Positions 1-7,265 of a stretch of 9,650 nt of DNA are shown piece after piece; position 1 is the stretch's first letter; each line of letters starts with the position of its first letter. The translations under genes and the position numbers were made by a program. Source of the stretch: DASPXK01 sp035637315. GTDB taxonomy: Bacteria; Chloroflexota; UBA6077; JACCZL01. Where the stretch lies: positions 1 through 9,650 of the forward strand of contig DASPXK010000210.1 in the NCBI GenBank assembly GCA_035637315.1, in the 5' to 3' direction. The notes beneath the pieces are model-generated. The model had not been told where the DNA came from and ran no database searches. It was given only the letters and a program-made list of their open reading frames with translations.

Positions 1-722
1 GTCACGACCGGAATCATCGCGTTCTTCAGGGCGTGCTTCATCACCACCACCCGCTCCACCAGCCCCTTGGCCCGGGCGGTCGTGATGTAGTCCATCCTCA
101 GGATCTCGAGCAGGCTGGAGCGGACCAGCCTGGCGATGATGGCGGAGCTGCTGAGCCCGAGCGCGACTGCCGGCAGGATGATGGCCTCGGGGGACCCGAA
201 GCCAGTGGCCGGCAGCAGGTTCAGGTGCAGGGCGAAGATGAGCAGCAACATGATGCCGAACCAGAAGCTCGGCATCGAGACCGCGAAGAGGGCCGTCAGC
301 ATGCTCAAGTTGTCGACGATCGAGTTGTGGCGCACCGCCGCGATGATCCCGAGCAGAATCCCGATCGGGATGGCCAGCCCCAGCCCCGTCAGCGTCAGCC
401 TAACCGTGTAGGGGAATGCCTCCACGATCATGTTCGTCACCTGCTGGTTGCTCCGGAACGACCGCCCCAGGTCGCCCTGGACCGCTTTCCAGACGAACCG
501 TCCGAACTGGATATGCAGCGGCTGATCGAGACCGAGCTCGCGGCGAATCCGGTTGTACGTCTCCTCCGAGACGTCGGCCATCTTGGCGCCGCTTCCCGTC
601 TCCGACATCATCACCAGGACCGGGTCCCCAGGCAGGAAGTGGAGCATCGAGAAGACGGCCAGCGAGACGCCCAGGAGGATCGGGATGGTCGCCATCAGCC
701 GTCCGACGATATAGCCAGTCAT
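1..722 (-). CDS. DppB/OppB-type ABC transporter permease, second module (3' end cut by window edge)
   Basis: Inner-membrane permease of the peptide/opine/nickel ABC importer family; it would pair with a DppC-type partner and ATPases lying beyond the window. The visible 240 residues begin MTGYIVGRLMATIPIL, the usual first membrane helix of DppB proteins. A periplasmic stretch follows with GLDQPLHIQF (about 64-73) and GDLGRSF (83-89), both family hallmarks. Next come helices around 105-130 and 137-168, the PSFWFG motif (151-156), and the cytoplasmic EAA loop (about 211-237) with DYITTARAKGL and HALKNAMIPV, which contacts the ATPase. The last roughly 75 residues expected for the family are missing because the window ends. 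The ATG at 720-722 is 51 nt after the stop of the binding protein, in the same frame. A purine-rich AGAGGGG at 737-743 is rather far from it (14 nt), so ribosome binding may be weak or coupled. Family assignment is firm; substrate unknown. Confidence 0.93.
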   Translation of the reverse strand, partial: MTGYIVGRLMATIPILLGVSLAVFSMLHFLPGDPVLVMMSETGSGAKMADVSEETYNRIRRELGLDQPLHIQFGRFVWKAVQGDLGRSFRSNQQVTNMIVEAFPYTVRLTLTGLGLAIPIGILLGIIAAVRHNSIVDNLSMLTALFAVSMPSFWFGIMLLLIFALHLNLLPATGFGSPEAIILPAVALGLSSSAIIARLVRSSLLEILRMDYITTARAKGLVERVVVMKHALKNAMIPVV

Positions 723-773
723 CGCGCCTTGCGGATCCCCTCTCTGCGACTCCTCTCCCAGGGCGAGCGGAAT

Positions 774-2570
774 CTACCTCCTCATGAGCCAGGTCTTATG
801 GAAGAAGTGCCGCCCCAGGTTGTCGTAGGACAGGTCCTCGATCGACTTCGAGCGGGCGAAGACCAGCGTCTGCTCGAAGGTCGCCAGGATGAAAGCCTCC
901 TCCATGACGGTCTTCTGCAGCTCCTCGTACATCTGGAGCCGTTTCTTGGGGTCGATCTCCTTCTCGGCCGCGTCCAGCTTGGCGTCTACCTCTGGATTGC
1001 TGTACCTCGAGCGGTTGCCCTGGGTGCCACCGGCGATGTTACGGGAGTGGACCGGGAAGGCCATCACGCTCGGGTCTGCGTTGATCTCGCCGAGCCGGCC
1101 GATGTGATGCTCGCCGAGCTGGTATTTGGCGAGCGACGCGGCGTTGGTCATGGCGTCGACCTTCATTTCGATGCCGACGTCTTTCAGCATGTCCTGGACG
1201 ACCTCGGCCGTGCGGACCAGCTCCGGGGTATTAGTCGTGATGTAGAGCAGCGAGAGGCGGTCGCCGTCCTTGACCCGGATGCCATCCGAGCCCGGCTTCC
1301 AGCCCGCCCCCTCTAGCATCGCCTTGGCCTTGTCAGGGCTGTACCTGTAGAGCTCCTCGGCCCCCGCCCAGTAGCCGGTCGTCGGCAAGGCCAGCACGTT
1401 GTGGCCCGGCTTGCGGATACCGAAGAACAGCACGTCGACGAGCTTCTTCTGGTCCACGGCGAACTGGATCGCCTGGCGCACCCGCTTGTCGTCCAGCGGC
1501 GGCTTGGTGACATTCATCTGCAGGATCTGGGGCAGACCGGGCACGGCGATGATGTCGACCACGAAGTTCGGGTTGCCCTGCAGTCGTTTCACCTCTGCCT
1601 CGGGCACGAAGTCGACGTACTGCAGCTCGCCCCGTTCCAAGGCAATCAGGCGGGTTGAGGCCTCGGGGATCAAGCGGTGGACGATCCGGTCGAGGTTGGC
1701 CGGACCCCTCTGGTTCAGCGAATCCGGCGCCCAGTTGTAGTCGGGGAAGCGCTCGAAAATGATCTGGTCCTTGGTGTACTCCTTGAGCATGAAGGGACCG
1801 GTCCCAATGACGTTCTGGCCGAAGTCGGCGCCCCACTTCTGGGCGGCCGCCGGCGAGATAGGCCGGATCCCGGTCGCGCTCAGGTTGTGCAAGAAGAGCG
1901 GGAACTGGTCCTTGAACTTGACCCTGACGGTGTACTCGTCGACCACCTCGCTGCCGTCGTAGGGGCCGAGCAGGCCGACCAGCAGCGCCTTGAGCTGGGG
2001 ATCGACGGTGCGATCGAACGTGAACTTGACCGCCTGGGCGTTGAACGGGGTGCCGTCGTGGAACTTGACGCCCTGGCGCAGCTTGAACGTGTACAGCTTA
2101 GCGTCCGGGGAAACCTCCCAGGACGTGGCGAGGCCCGGGTAGAACTTGCCCGCCTCAGGCTGCCAGACCAGCGGATCAAAGATCGAGTTGAGCAGGCGCG
2201 ACTGGGGGTCCGAGTTGGGCACTGGCGGGTCAAGGGTCGGCAGTTCGGTGCGGAAGCCGAGAACCAGCTCGCCGCCCTTCACGACCGCGTCGGTCTTAGC
2301 GGCCGGCGCCTGGGTCGGAGCCGGCGCGGCGGGCGCCGCAAGGGTGGCAGCCGGGGCACCGGGCGCGGCCGGCTTGGGCGCCTCGGCCTGCCCTGACGGA
2401 GGAAGGGTCGGTTTGGCCGGCGCGGGCGGTGGCGGCGCCGGCTGGCAGGCGGCCAGCAAATGCAGACCGACGAGCTCGAGGCCGGCCCCGGCGGTCAGCC
2501 GGAGGAGGTGTCGCCGACTGAATCGGGCCGTCCACGTGCATAACCTGGTGTTCCGATCGATGTCTTCCAT
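774..2570 (-). CDS. Extracellular solute-binding lipoprotein, family 5 (peptide/nickel type), second module
   Basis: Binding protein that captures the substrate outside the membrane and hands it to the permease encoded just downstream. The ATG at 2568-2570 (598 aa, MEDIDRNTRL) is preferred over a start at 2630 because GGAGG lies 6 nt upstream. The N-terminus has a twin-arginine-like SRRHLLRL (18-25), a hydrophobic stretch and the lipobox LAAC with Cys42, so it is probably a membrane-anchored lipoprotein. Residues 43-95 form an Ala/Pro-rich linker. The folded domain starts near residue 99 and carries SBP_bac_5 signatures: YTFKLRQGVKFHDGTPF (160-176), GTGPFMLKEY, VRQAIQFAVDQKKL and MLEGAGWKPGSDGI. 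It differs clearly from the other binding protein in the window, so the two probably bind different ligands. Substrate is unknown; peptides, opines or modified amino acids are all possible. Confidence 0.93.
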   Translation of the reverse strand: MEDIDRNTRLCTWTARFSRRHLLRLTAGAGLELVGLHLLAACQPAPPPPAPAKPTLPPSGQAEAPKPAAPGAPAATLAAPAAPAPTQAPAAKTDAVVKGGELVLGFRTELPTLDPPVPNSDPQSRLLNSIFDPLVWQPEAGKFYPGLATSWEVSPDAKLYTFKLRQGVKFHDGTPFNAQAVKFTFDRTVDPQLKALLVGLLGPYDGSEVVDEYTVRVKFKDQFPLFLHNLSATGIRPISPAAAQKWGADFGQNVIGTGPFMLKEYTKDQIIFERFPDYNWAPDSLNQRGPANLDRIVHRLIPEASTRLIALERGELQYVDFVPEAEVKRLQGNPNFVVDIIAVPGLPQILQMNVTKPPLDDKRVRQAIQFAVDQKKLVDVLFFGIRKPGHNVLALPTTGYWAGAEELYRYSPDKAKAMLEGAGWKPGSDGIRVKDGDRLSLLYITTNTPELVRTAEVVQDMLKDVGIEMKVDAMTNAASLAKYQLGEHHIGRLGEINADPSVMAFPVHSRNIAGGTQGNRSRYSNPEVDAKLDAAEKEIDPKKRLQMYEELQKTVMEEAFILATFEQTLVFARSKSIEDLSYDNLGRHFFHKTWLMRR

Positions 2571-2576
2571 GATGAC

Positions 2577-2581
2577 CCTCC
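2577..2581 (-). promoter_or_regulatory. Shine-Dalgarno site that sets the start of the second binding protein
   Basis: On the minus strand GGAGG is followed by a 6-nt spacer and ATG at 2568-2570. No comparable site precedes the in-frame ATG at 2628-2630, which would add 20 residues (MTRKNGWDN...) ahead of the twin-arginine region. This supports the shorter protein. Confidence 0.8.
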
Positions 2582-2647
2582 GCGGCACAGTCTGCCCTTC
2601 CGTGTTATCCCAGCCGTTCTTCCTTGTCATCCTGACCCGCTACGAAC

Positions 2648-2675
2648 ATTTTAGAGGTCGGCGTTGAAGTCCGAA
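2648..2675 (-). promoter_or_regulatory. Possible weak sigma70-type promoter before the second binding protein
   Basis: The 171-nt gap between the DppC-type permease stop and the binding protein start (2571-2741) contains TAAAAT on the minus strand (2648-2653), unusual in such GC-rich DNA and close to a TATAAT -10 box. Sixteen nt upstream is TTCGGA (2670-2675), a poor match to TTGACA. A transcript would start near 2641 and have a leader of about 70 nt. No stem-loop followed by a U-run was seen in the gap, so readthrough from the upstream genes is also possible. Tentative. Confidence 0.25.
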
Positions 2676-2741
2676 CTAGTGCGCGGCGTGCGCTGCGACC
2701 AGCCGCCCGGTTCGCACCCCAGTAATCCCGTCACGCCGGGC

Positions 2742-3659
2742 TCACCGGCCCCGCACGTGTGGATCGAGCGCGTCCCGAAGGCCGTCACCGAGGAAGTTGA
2801 TGCAGAGCACCGTCACCAGGATCATAAGGCCCGGAAAGATCGCCACCCAGGGAGCCATCACCATGACCTCCTGGGCGCGGTAGAGCGTGCTGCCCCAGCT
2901 TGCGGTTGGCGGCTGGACGCCGAGCCCGAGGAAGCTGGCCGACGCCTCCAGGATGATGGCGTGGCCGATCCCAAGGGTCGCGGCGACGATGACCGGGGCC
3001 AACGTGTTAGGCAGGACGTGGCGGAGGATGATGGCGCCGTCGTTCACTCCGATCGAACGCGCCGCGAGCACGAAATCCCGCTCCTTGAGCGACAGGAAGT
3101 TGGCCCGCACGATACGGCTCACTTGCATCCAGTTCAGCAGGCCGATCACCAAGATGATGGCCGGCACTGTCGGGCCGAAGACGCGGGTCAGGATGATCAA
3201 GAGGAAGAGGCTCGGGATAGAGAGGACGGCGTCGGTGAACCGCATCAGCACGGCATCCGCCACGCCGCCGTAGAAGCCCGACAGGCAGCCGATCGCGACG
3301 CCGAGGGTCATCGCGATCAGCACCGAGAGCGTCCCGATCGCTAGCGAGATCCGCCCGCCGTAGATCGTGCGCCAGAGCATGTCGCGCCCGACGTCATCGG
3401 TGCCGAACGGGTGCGCGGGCGAAGGCGACGAGCGGATGTTCAGCGGGTTTACCTTATTGGCCGCGTCCTCCGCGGCCAGGAAGGGCGCCGCCGCGGAGAT
3501 CGCCATGATGACCAGGAGCACCACTCCACCGACGAGCGCCATCTGGTGCCGACGGAAGCGTTGCCACGCCAGCCGCGTGAGCGACATCCCCGCCCGGCCC
3601 CGGGTCTGCGGGGTCGCGACTTGCGGCGCCGCCGCGGAAACGGTCATCTGCTCAGCCAT
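2742..3659 (-). CDS. DppC/OppC-type ABC transporter permease, first module
   Basis: Second membrane subunit of the first peptide/nickel-type importer, partner of the DppB-type permease upstream. With the start at 3659 it has 305 residues. An N-terminal tail of about 30 residues precedes LTRLAWQRFRRHQMALVG, the OppC N-terminal region, and the first helix (about 40-60). The family signature HPFGTDDVGRDMLWRTIYGG spans 83-102. The EAA loop is around 195-222 (DFVLAARSIGVNDGAIILRH then VLPN). The C-terminus has the usual ASFLGLGVQPPTASWG (241-256) and ends NFLGDGLRDALDPHVRGR. The ATG at 3657-3659 overlaps the end of the upstream permease by 8 nt (ATGGCTGA), typical of coupled subunits. An in-frame ATG at 3675-3677 would add MIHGSA and overlap by 26 nt; neither start has a clear Shine-Dalgarno, so the choice rests on overlap size. 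Function firm, start moderately sure. Confidence 0.93.
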   Translation of the reverse strand: MAEQMTVSAAAPQVATPQTRGRAGMSLTRLAWQRFRRHQMALVGGVVLLVIMAISAAAPFLAAEDAANKVNPLNIRSSPSPAHPFGTDDVGRDMLWRTIYGGRISLAIGTLSVLIAMTLGVAIGCLSGFYGGVADAVLMRFTDAVLSIPSLFLLIILTRVFGPTVPAIILVIGLLNWMQVSRIVRANFLSLKERDFVLAARSIGVNDGAIILRHVLPNTLAPVIVAATLGIGHAIILEASASFLGLGVQPPTASWGSTLYRAQEVMVMAPWVAIFPGLMILVTVLCINFLGDGLRDALDPHVRGR

Positions 3660-4617
3660 AGCGGATCCGTGGATCAAGGTAGGCGTAGGCGACGTCTGCC
3701 AGTAGGTTGAAGACGACGACCAGGGACGCCGTGAAGAGCATGATCGCCATCAGGACCGGGATGTCGGTCCGCTCGGCATGCTCCCAGAACAAGCGGCCCA
3801 TGCCCGGCCAGGCGAACATCGCCTCGATGACGATCGAGCCCGAGAGGAAGCGGGGCAGGTCGAGCCCGATCAGCGTAACCAGCGGCAGGGCCGCATTCTT
3901 GAGCGCGTGCCGGCTGAGAATCAGTCGGCTGCGCAGTCCCTTCGCCTGGGCGGTGCGGATGTAGTCCTGGTGGAGCACTTCCAGCATCGAGGCCCGAATG
4001 TAGCGGATGTAACCCGCCGTGACCACCGTGGCGAGCGTCACGGCCGGCAGCACGAGATGCCAGAGGACCTGCGGCACAGTCGGGCCAACTCGCAGGTCGT
4101 ACATCGCACCGGCTGGGAAGTAGGGCAGGCCGAGATTGCGAGCCTCGACGGCGAACAGGATCAGCAGCACCAAACCAAGCCAGAAACTGGGGACGGCGAT
4201 GCCGACGAAGGCCAGCCCGGTCACCACGTGGTCGACCAGGGAGTACTGGCGGACGGCGGTGTAGATGCCCAGCACGACCGAGACCGTCAGGATGATGGCG
4301 TAGGCCGCGGCCACCAGGATGAGGGTGTTGGGCAGCCGCTGCATGATTAGCTTGGCCACGGGCTGCCTGGCGATGTACGAGGTGCCCCAGTCGCCCTTGG
4401 CCAGGTTCTGCAGCCAGCTCAGGTACTGGACGTGGACCGGCTGGTCCAGGCCGTAGTAGGCGCGCAAGCGGGCGATGTCGTCCTTAGATAAGGCGGCTTC
4501 CATGGTGTAGGCAGACAGCGGATCGCCGGTTGCCTGGATGATGGCGAAGCCGATCATCGAGATCAGCAGCAGCAGCGGAATGGTCTGGATTATGCGGCGA
4601 GCGATGTAGCGCGTCAT
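3652..4617 (-). CDS. DppB/OppB-type ABC transporter permease, first module
   Basis: Inner-membrane permease of 321 residues, full length for the family. It begins MTRYIARRIIQTIPLLLLIS, the first membrane helix. GLDQPVHVQYLSWLQNLAKG (56-75) and GDWGTSY (75-81) are the usual periplasmic hallmarks. Helices lie near 97-120, 131-156, 185-203 and 287-309. PSFWLG is at 143-148. The EAA loop spans about 219-246, with DYIRTAQAKGL and HALKNAALPLV. The C-terminus FNLLADVAYAYLDPRIRYG is standard. It follows the binding protein stop by 52 nt and overlaps the DppC-type gene by 8 nt, so binding protein, DppB and DppC form one ordered module. The ATG at 4615-4617 lacks a recognisable Shine-Dalgarno at normal spacing; a G-rich GGGAGGGGG tract is about 30 nt upstream. 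No better in-frame start was seen. Confidence 0.95.
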   Translation of the reverse strand: MTRYIARRIIQTIPLLLLISMIGFAIIQATGDPLSAYTMEAALSKDDIARLRAYYGLDQPVHVQYLSWLQNLAKGDWGTSYIARQPVAKLIMQRLPNTLILVAAAYAIILTVSVVLGIYTAVRQYSLVDHVVTGLAFVGIAVPSFWLGLVLLILFAVEARNLGLPYFPAGAMYDLRVGPTVPQVLWHLVLPAVTLATVVTAGYIRYIRASMLEVLHQDYIRTAQAKGLRSRLILSRHALKNAALPLVTLIGLDLPRFLSGSIVIEAMFAWPGMGRLFWEHAERTDIPVLMAIMLFTASLVVVFNLLADVAYAYLDPRIRYG

Positions 4618-4669
4618 GGCGAGCCGGCTGTCACGAATCCGGCCCGGCGGTCCCCCTCCCGCGCCCCGG

Positions 4670-6454
4670 CTACTGGATGTCCCACTCGTGCGGGTTGAAG
4701 TGGAAGCCCGCGAACGGCGTGATCTTGAAGTTCTTGACCCGGGTCAGGAGCCCCCACGAATGGGCCGAGTCATACAGATAGATCTGGCTGTACTCGTTGT
4801 GGAGGATCTCCTGGATCTGGTCGACGATCGCCCGCCGTTTGCTCGCGTCCAGTTCCATGGCCTGCCTGGCGAACAGCGCGTCGATCTCGGGGTTGCAGTA
4901 GCGGTAGCGCTGCGCGCCGGTCGCGTTTTCGTCGGACGGCCGCTCGCGGCACAGGAAGCGGTTGCCGATATCGGGGTCGGTCGTCGTCAGCGGATAGGAG
5001 AACCCGTGCATCTCATAGGTGCCCCGGGCCAGGATTCCGCCTGCCGCCCAGCTCCCGAAGACCGTGTCGGAGCGGTTGTTTTTGACGACCGCCTCGGCCC
5101 CAATCTGCTTGAAGTTCTCGACGACCAGGAGCTGCACGTTCTCGCGGAGCTGATTGCCGCTGGTGACGCCGAGGCTGAAGCTGAGCCGCTTGCCGTCCTT
5201 GACCAGGATCCCGTCCGGGCCAGGCCGCCAGCCGAGCCCTTCGAGGACTTTCTTGGACTCGTTCGGGTCGTAGGGTACCGGCTTGACGTTCTTGTTTTGC
5301 CAGGGGCTCTGGTCCCAGGGGTTGATGCCGATCTCGGCCAGACCGAACAGCAGCTTATCGATGATTGTCTTGCGGTCGACCGCCAGCGACAGGGCCTGCC
5401 GCAGCTCCTTGTCGGCGAACAGCGGGGCCTGCTTCTCGTCTCGATTCATAGCGTACTGCTCGGGGTTCGGGGCCGGCACGACCAGGGTGGTGATGCCCTG
5501 CGAATCGAGCTGCTTCAGCTCCGGCACGTTCGAGAGCGGTATCTGCCAGGCCAGGTCGGATTCCTTGGCCTTCAGCGACTGCACCAGGGCGGCGGCGTTT
5601 CCGAAGTAGCGGATGAAGAGCCGATCGATCTTCGGCCGCCCTTTCCAGTAGCCGTCGTAGGCCTCGAAGGTCATGTGGTCGCCCTGGACGTTCTCGACGA
5701 TCTTGAACGGCCCAAACCCGATCGGCTCCTGGTTGAAGCGCGAGTCCTGGAGGTTGGTCTCTTTCTCCAGCACGTGCTTGGGCACGACGACGTCGAACAA
5801 GATCTGCCAGGGCGCGAACGGCTCCTTGAAGCGGAGGACCACCGTGCCTTCGTCTGGGGTGTCGACGGACTGGATGACCTCGTAGCCGTAGCGGGAGACC
5901 ACCCCGCTGTCCGGCTTCATGATCAGCTCCCAGGTGAACCTCACGTCGGCCGACGTAACCGGCCTGCCGTCGTGCCAGGTGAAGCCTTTCCGGAGTTTGT
6001 ACGTGATCGTCTTGCCGTCGGCTGAGATGCCGCCGTTCTGCAGCGAGGGCACCTCGGCGGCCAGCTCGCCGATGGTGTTGGCCTGCTCGTCGACGAACAG
6101 CAGGCCGCGCAGGACCAGCCGGGAAGAGCTGAGCACGTTGCCGGTCTCGGCCGTCATGAGCGTGTTGAGCGTCGGCACCGGCTGCCACATGCCCATCGTG
6201 ATGGTCTTGCCTCCTGTCGCCGCCGGCTTCGCGGCAGGCGTGGCGGTTGGCTGCGCCGCAGCCGCCGGTGGCGTGGCTGGCGCCGCGGCCGGGGCACCGG
6301 TGGCGGCTGGAGCGGCCGGCTTCGCCGGCGCAGCAGTCGGCGCAGGCGGGGCGGGCTCCTGGCACGCTGCTAGCAGCGAGATGAGTGTGCTCCCGCCGGC
6401 TAGTAGGCCGGCACGCTGGAGCAATACGCGGCGGCTCAGTAGACGGTTAAACAT
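4670..6454 (-). CDS. Extracellular solute-binding lipoprotein, family 5 (peptide/nickel type), first module
   Basis: Binding protein of the first importer, 594 residues. The N-terminus has LSRRVLLQRAGLLAGG (6-21) with a twin-arginine pair at 8-9, a hydrophobic core and a lipobox LAAC with Cys31, so it is probably exported and lipid-anchored. Residues 32-82 are an Ala/Pro/Thr linker. SBP_bac_5 features follow: ITYKLRKGFTWHDGRPV (150-166), GFGPFKIVENV, LRQALSLAVDRKTIIDKLLF and VLEGLGWRPGPDGILVKDG. The protein ends FHFNPHEWDIQ. The start is well supported: GAGGAGGGG at 6460-6468 lies 5 nt upstream of the ATG. The gene begins 23 nt after the stop of a cysteine hydrolase, which ties the importer to the enzyme genes. 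It shares the fold but little detailed sequence with the second binding protein, so a different ligand is likely. Substrate unknown. Confidence 0.94.
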   Translation of the reverse strand: MFNRLLSRRVLLQRAGLLAGGSTLISLLAACQEPAPPAPTAAPAKPAAPAATGAPAAAPATPPAAAAQPTATPAAKPAATGGKTITMGMWQPVPTLNTLMTAETGNVLSSSRLVLRGLLFVDEQANTIGELAAEVPSLQNGGISADGKTITYKLRKGFTWHDGRPVTSADVRFTWELIMKPDSGVVSRYGYEVIQSVDTPDEGTVVLRFKEPFAPWQILFDVVVPKHVLEKETNLQDSRFNQEPIGFGPFKIVENVQGDHMTFEAYDGYWKGRPKIDRLFIRYFGNAAALVQSLKAKESDLAWQIPLSNVPELKQLDSQGITTLVVPAPNPEQYAMNRDEKQAPLFADKELRQALSLAVDRKTIIDKLLFGLAEIGINPWDQSPWQNKNVKPVPYDPNESKKVLEGLGWRPGPDGILVKDGKRLSFSLGVTSGNQLRENVQLLVVENFKQIGAEAVVKNNRSDTVFGSWAAGGILARGTYEMHGFSYPLTTTDPDIGNRFLCRERPSDENATGAQRYRYCNPEIDALFARQAMELDASKRRAIVDQIQEILHNEYSQIYLYDSAHSWGLLTRVKNFKITPFAGFHFNPHEWDIQ

Positions 6455-6459
6455 GGAAA

Positions 6460-6468
6460 CCCCTCCTC
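6460..6468 (-). promoter_or_regulatory. Strong Shine-Dalgarno of the first binding protein
   Basis: GAGGAGGGG on the minus strand sits 5 nt before the ATG at 6452-6454, within the 23-nt gap after the hydrolase stop. It is among the best ribosome binding sites in the window, which fits a binding protein made in excess over its permeases. Confidence 0.75.
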
Positions 6469-6477
6469 ACACACGGG

Positions 6478-7251
6478 CTATAGTCGCGCCGAATAGTCGG
6501 TTTGCAACATTTCGCTTGGCGTCGACGTGGTGGCAGACAGGCCCGGCCAGGTTGCTGCTGCCGCGGCCGGGCTCAGGCTCGGCGGAACTGCGGACTGTGT
6601 CGTCGCTGCCTCCCAGTGCTGAACGATCTCGCGCCACGGCACCATGTCGTGGCGGCCGCTCATCGTCGTGACCGAGGCCTCGTGCCAGGCCAGGACGTCC
6701 GAAGCCATGCAATCCGGAGTTAGCACGACGTAGTAGTCGTAGAAGGCCGCGTCGCGGGCGGTCGACTCGACGCAGCCCTCCGACATGACCCCGATCACGA
6801 TCGTGGTCTCGATCCGGGTCGCGCGCAGGATCAGGTCGAGGTCCGTGCCCACGAAGGCGCTTGAGCGGTGCTTCTTGACCACCGGCTCGTCCGCTCGCGG
6901 CTCCAGCGGGGCCACGAGCTGCTGGCCCCAGGTCCCGTCGAGGCAGTGGTCCGGTCGGACGCCGTTGCGCCGCTTCATGTAGATCCAGGCCGGTGAGTCG
7001 CTGGCCCCGTCCGGCAGGCAGGTCTGCTGGATCCAGATGACCCTGACCCCGTGCTTGCGCGCGGCATCGACCATCTCGACCACGGCGGGCACGACCGCCC
7101 GCGTCATCGAGATGTCGCCGCCCGTCCGGTCGAGTGTCCCGCCCGGCGAGCAGTAATCGTTCTGGACATCCACCACCAGCAGCCCGGCGCGGCTGGGACG
7201 GAGGACCTCCGCGAGGCTCTCGCAGACGAGCTTGCCGTGGACCTCGATCAT
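6478..7251 (-). CDS. Isochorismatase-fold cysteine hydrolase 1 (amidohydrolase, substrate unknown)
   Basis: Probable cytoplasmic amide hydrolase of the cysteine hydrolase (isochorismatase-like) superfamily, 257 residues. The Asp-Lys-Cys catalytic set is visible: Asp28 in LLVVDVQNDY (24-33), Lys127 in VVKKHRSSAF (124-133), and Cys160 in GVMSEGCVESTARDA (154-168), the nucleophile loop. The KxRxSAF pattern resembles enzymes that cut ureido or carbamoyl compounds (the RutB, biuret hydrolase and N-carbamoylsarcosine amidohydrolase group), but sequence alone does not fix the substrate. A tail after about residue 217 is rich in Ala, Pro, Ser and Thr and looks outside the core fold. The start is supported by GGAGG 7 nt upstream, beside the stop codon of the aminotransferase gene, 12 nt away. 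Despite the family name, nothing nearby suggests isochorismate or siderophore metabolism. Confidence 0.9.
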   Translation of the reverse strand: MIEVHGKLVCESLAEVLRPSRAGLLVVDVQNDYCSPGGTLDRTGGDISMTRAVVPAVVEMVDAARKHGVRVIWIQQTCLPDGASDSPAWIYMKRRNGVRPDHCLDGTWGQQLVAPLEPRADEPVVKKHRSSAFVGTDLDLILRATRIETTIVIGVMSEGCVESTARDAAFYDYYVVLTPDCMASDVLAWHEASVTTMSGRHDMVPWREIVQHWEAATTQSAVPPSLSPAAAAATWPGLSATTSTPSEMLQTDYSARL

Positions 7252-7258
7252 GGCTCGA

Positions 7259-7265
7259 CCTCCTC
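7259..7265 (-). promoter_or_regulatory. Shine-Dalgarno overlapping the aminotransferase stop codon
   Basis: The minus strand reads TGAGGAGGT, in which TGA (7264-7266) is the stop of the aminotransferase gene and GAGGAGG is the ribosome binding site of the following hydrolase, 7 nt before its ATG (7249-7251). A ribosome ending one gene is placed on the signal for the next, consistent with translational coupling. Confidence 0.75.

Noticed and set aside
33..1316. Plus-strand open frame of 427 codons at the left edge
   Set aside because: It lies opposite both a DppB-type permease and the end of a binding protein; its His/Gln/Arg/Asp-rich composition is that of an antisense shadow.
2690..2740. 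tRNA-like GGTTCGCACCCC on the plus strand
   Set aside because: It resembles a T-arm only superficially; no matching acceptor, D-arm or anticodon arm could be assembled around it.
2664..3344. Plus-strand open frame of 226 codons beginning in the 171-nt gap
   Set aside because: Most of it is antisense to the DppC-type permease, and it is highly charged with no family motif.
4618..4669. Possible hairpin GCCGG/CCGGC between the first binding protein and the DppB-type gene
   Set aside because: The stem is only 5 bp with an 11-nt loop and no U-run follows; such short inverted repeats are common by chance in GC-rich DNA.
4616..6025. Long plus-strand open frame of 469 codons opposite the first binding protein
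   Set aside because: The minus strand encodes a clear family 5 binding protein over the same bases. The plus-strand product is rich in Arg, Asp, Glu, Leu and Val with no recognisable motif, as expected for the antisense of GC-rich coding DNA.
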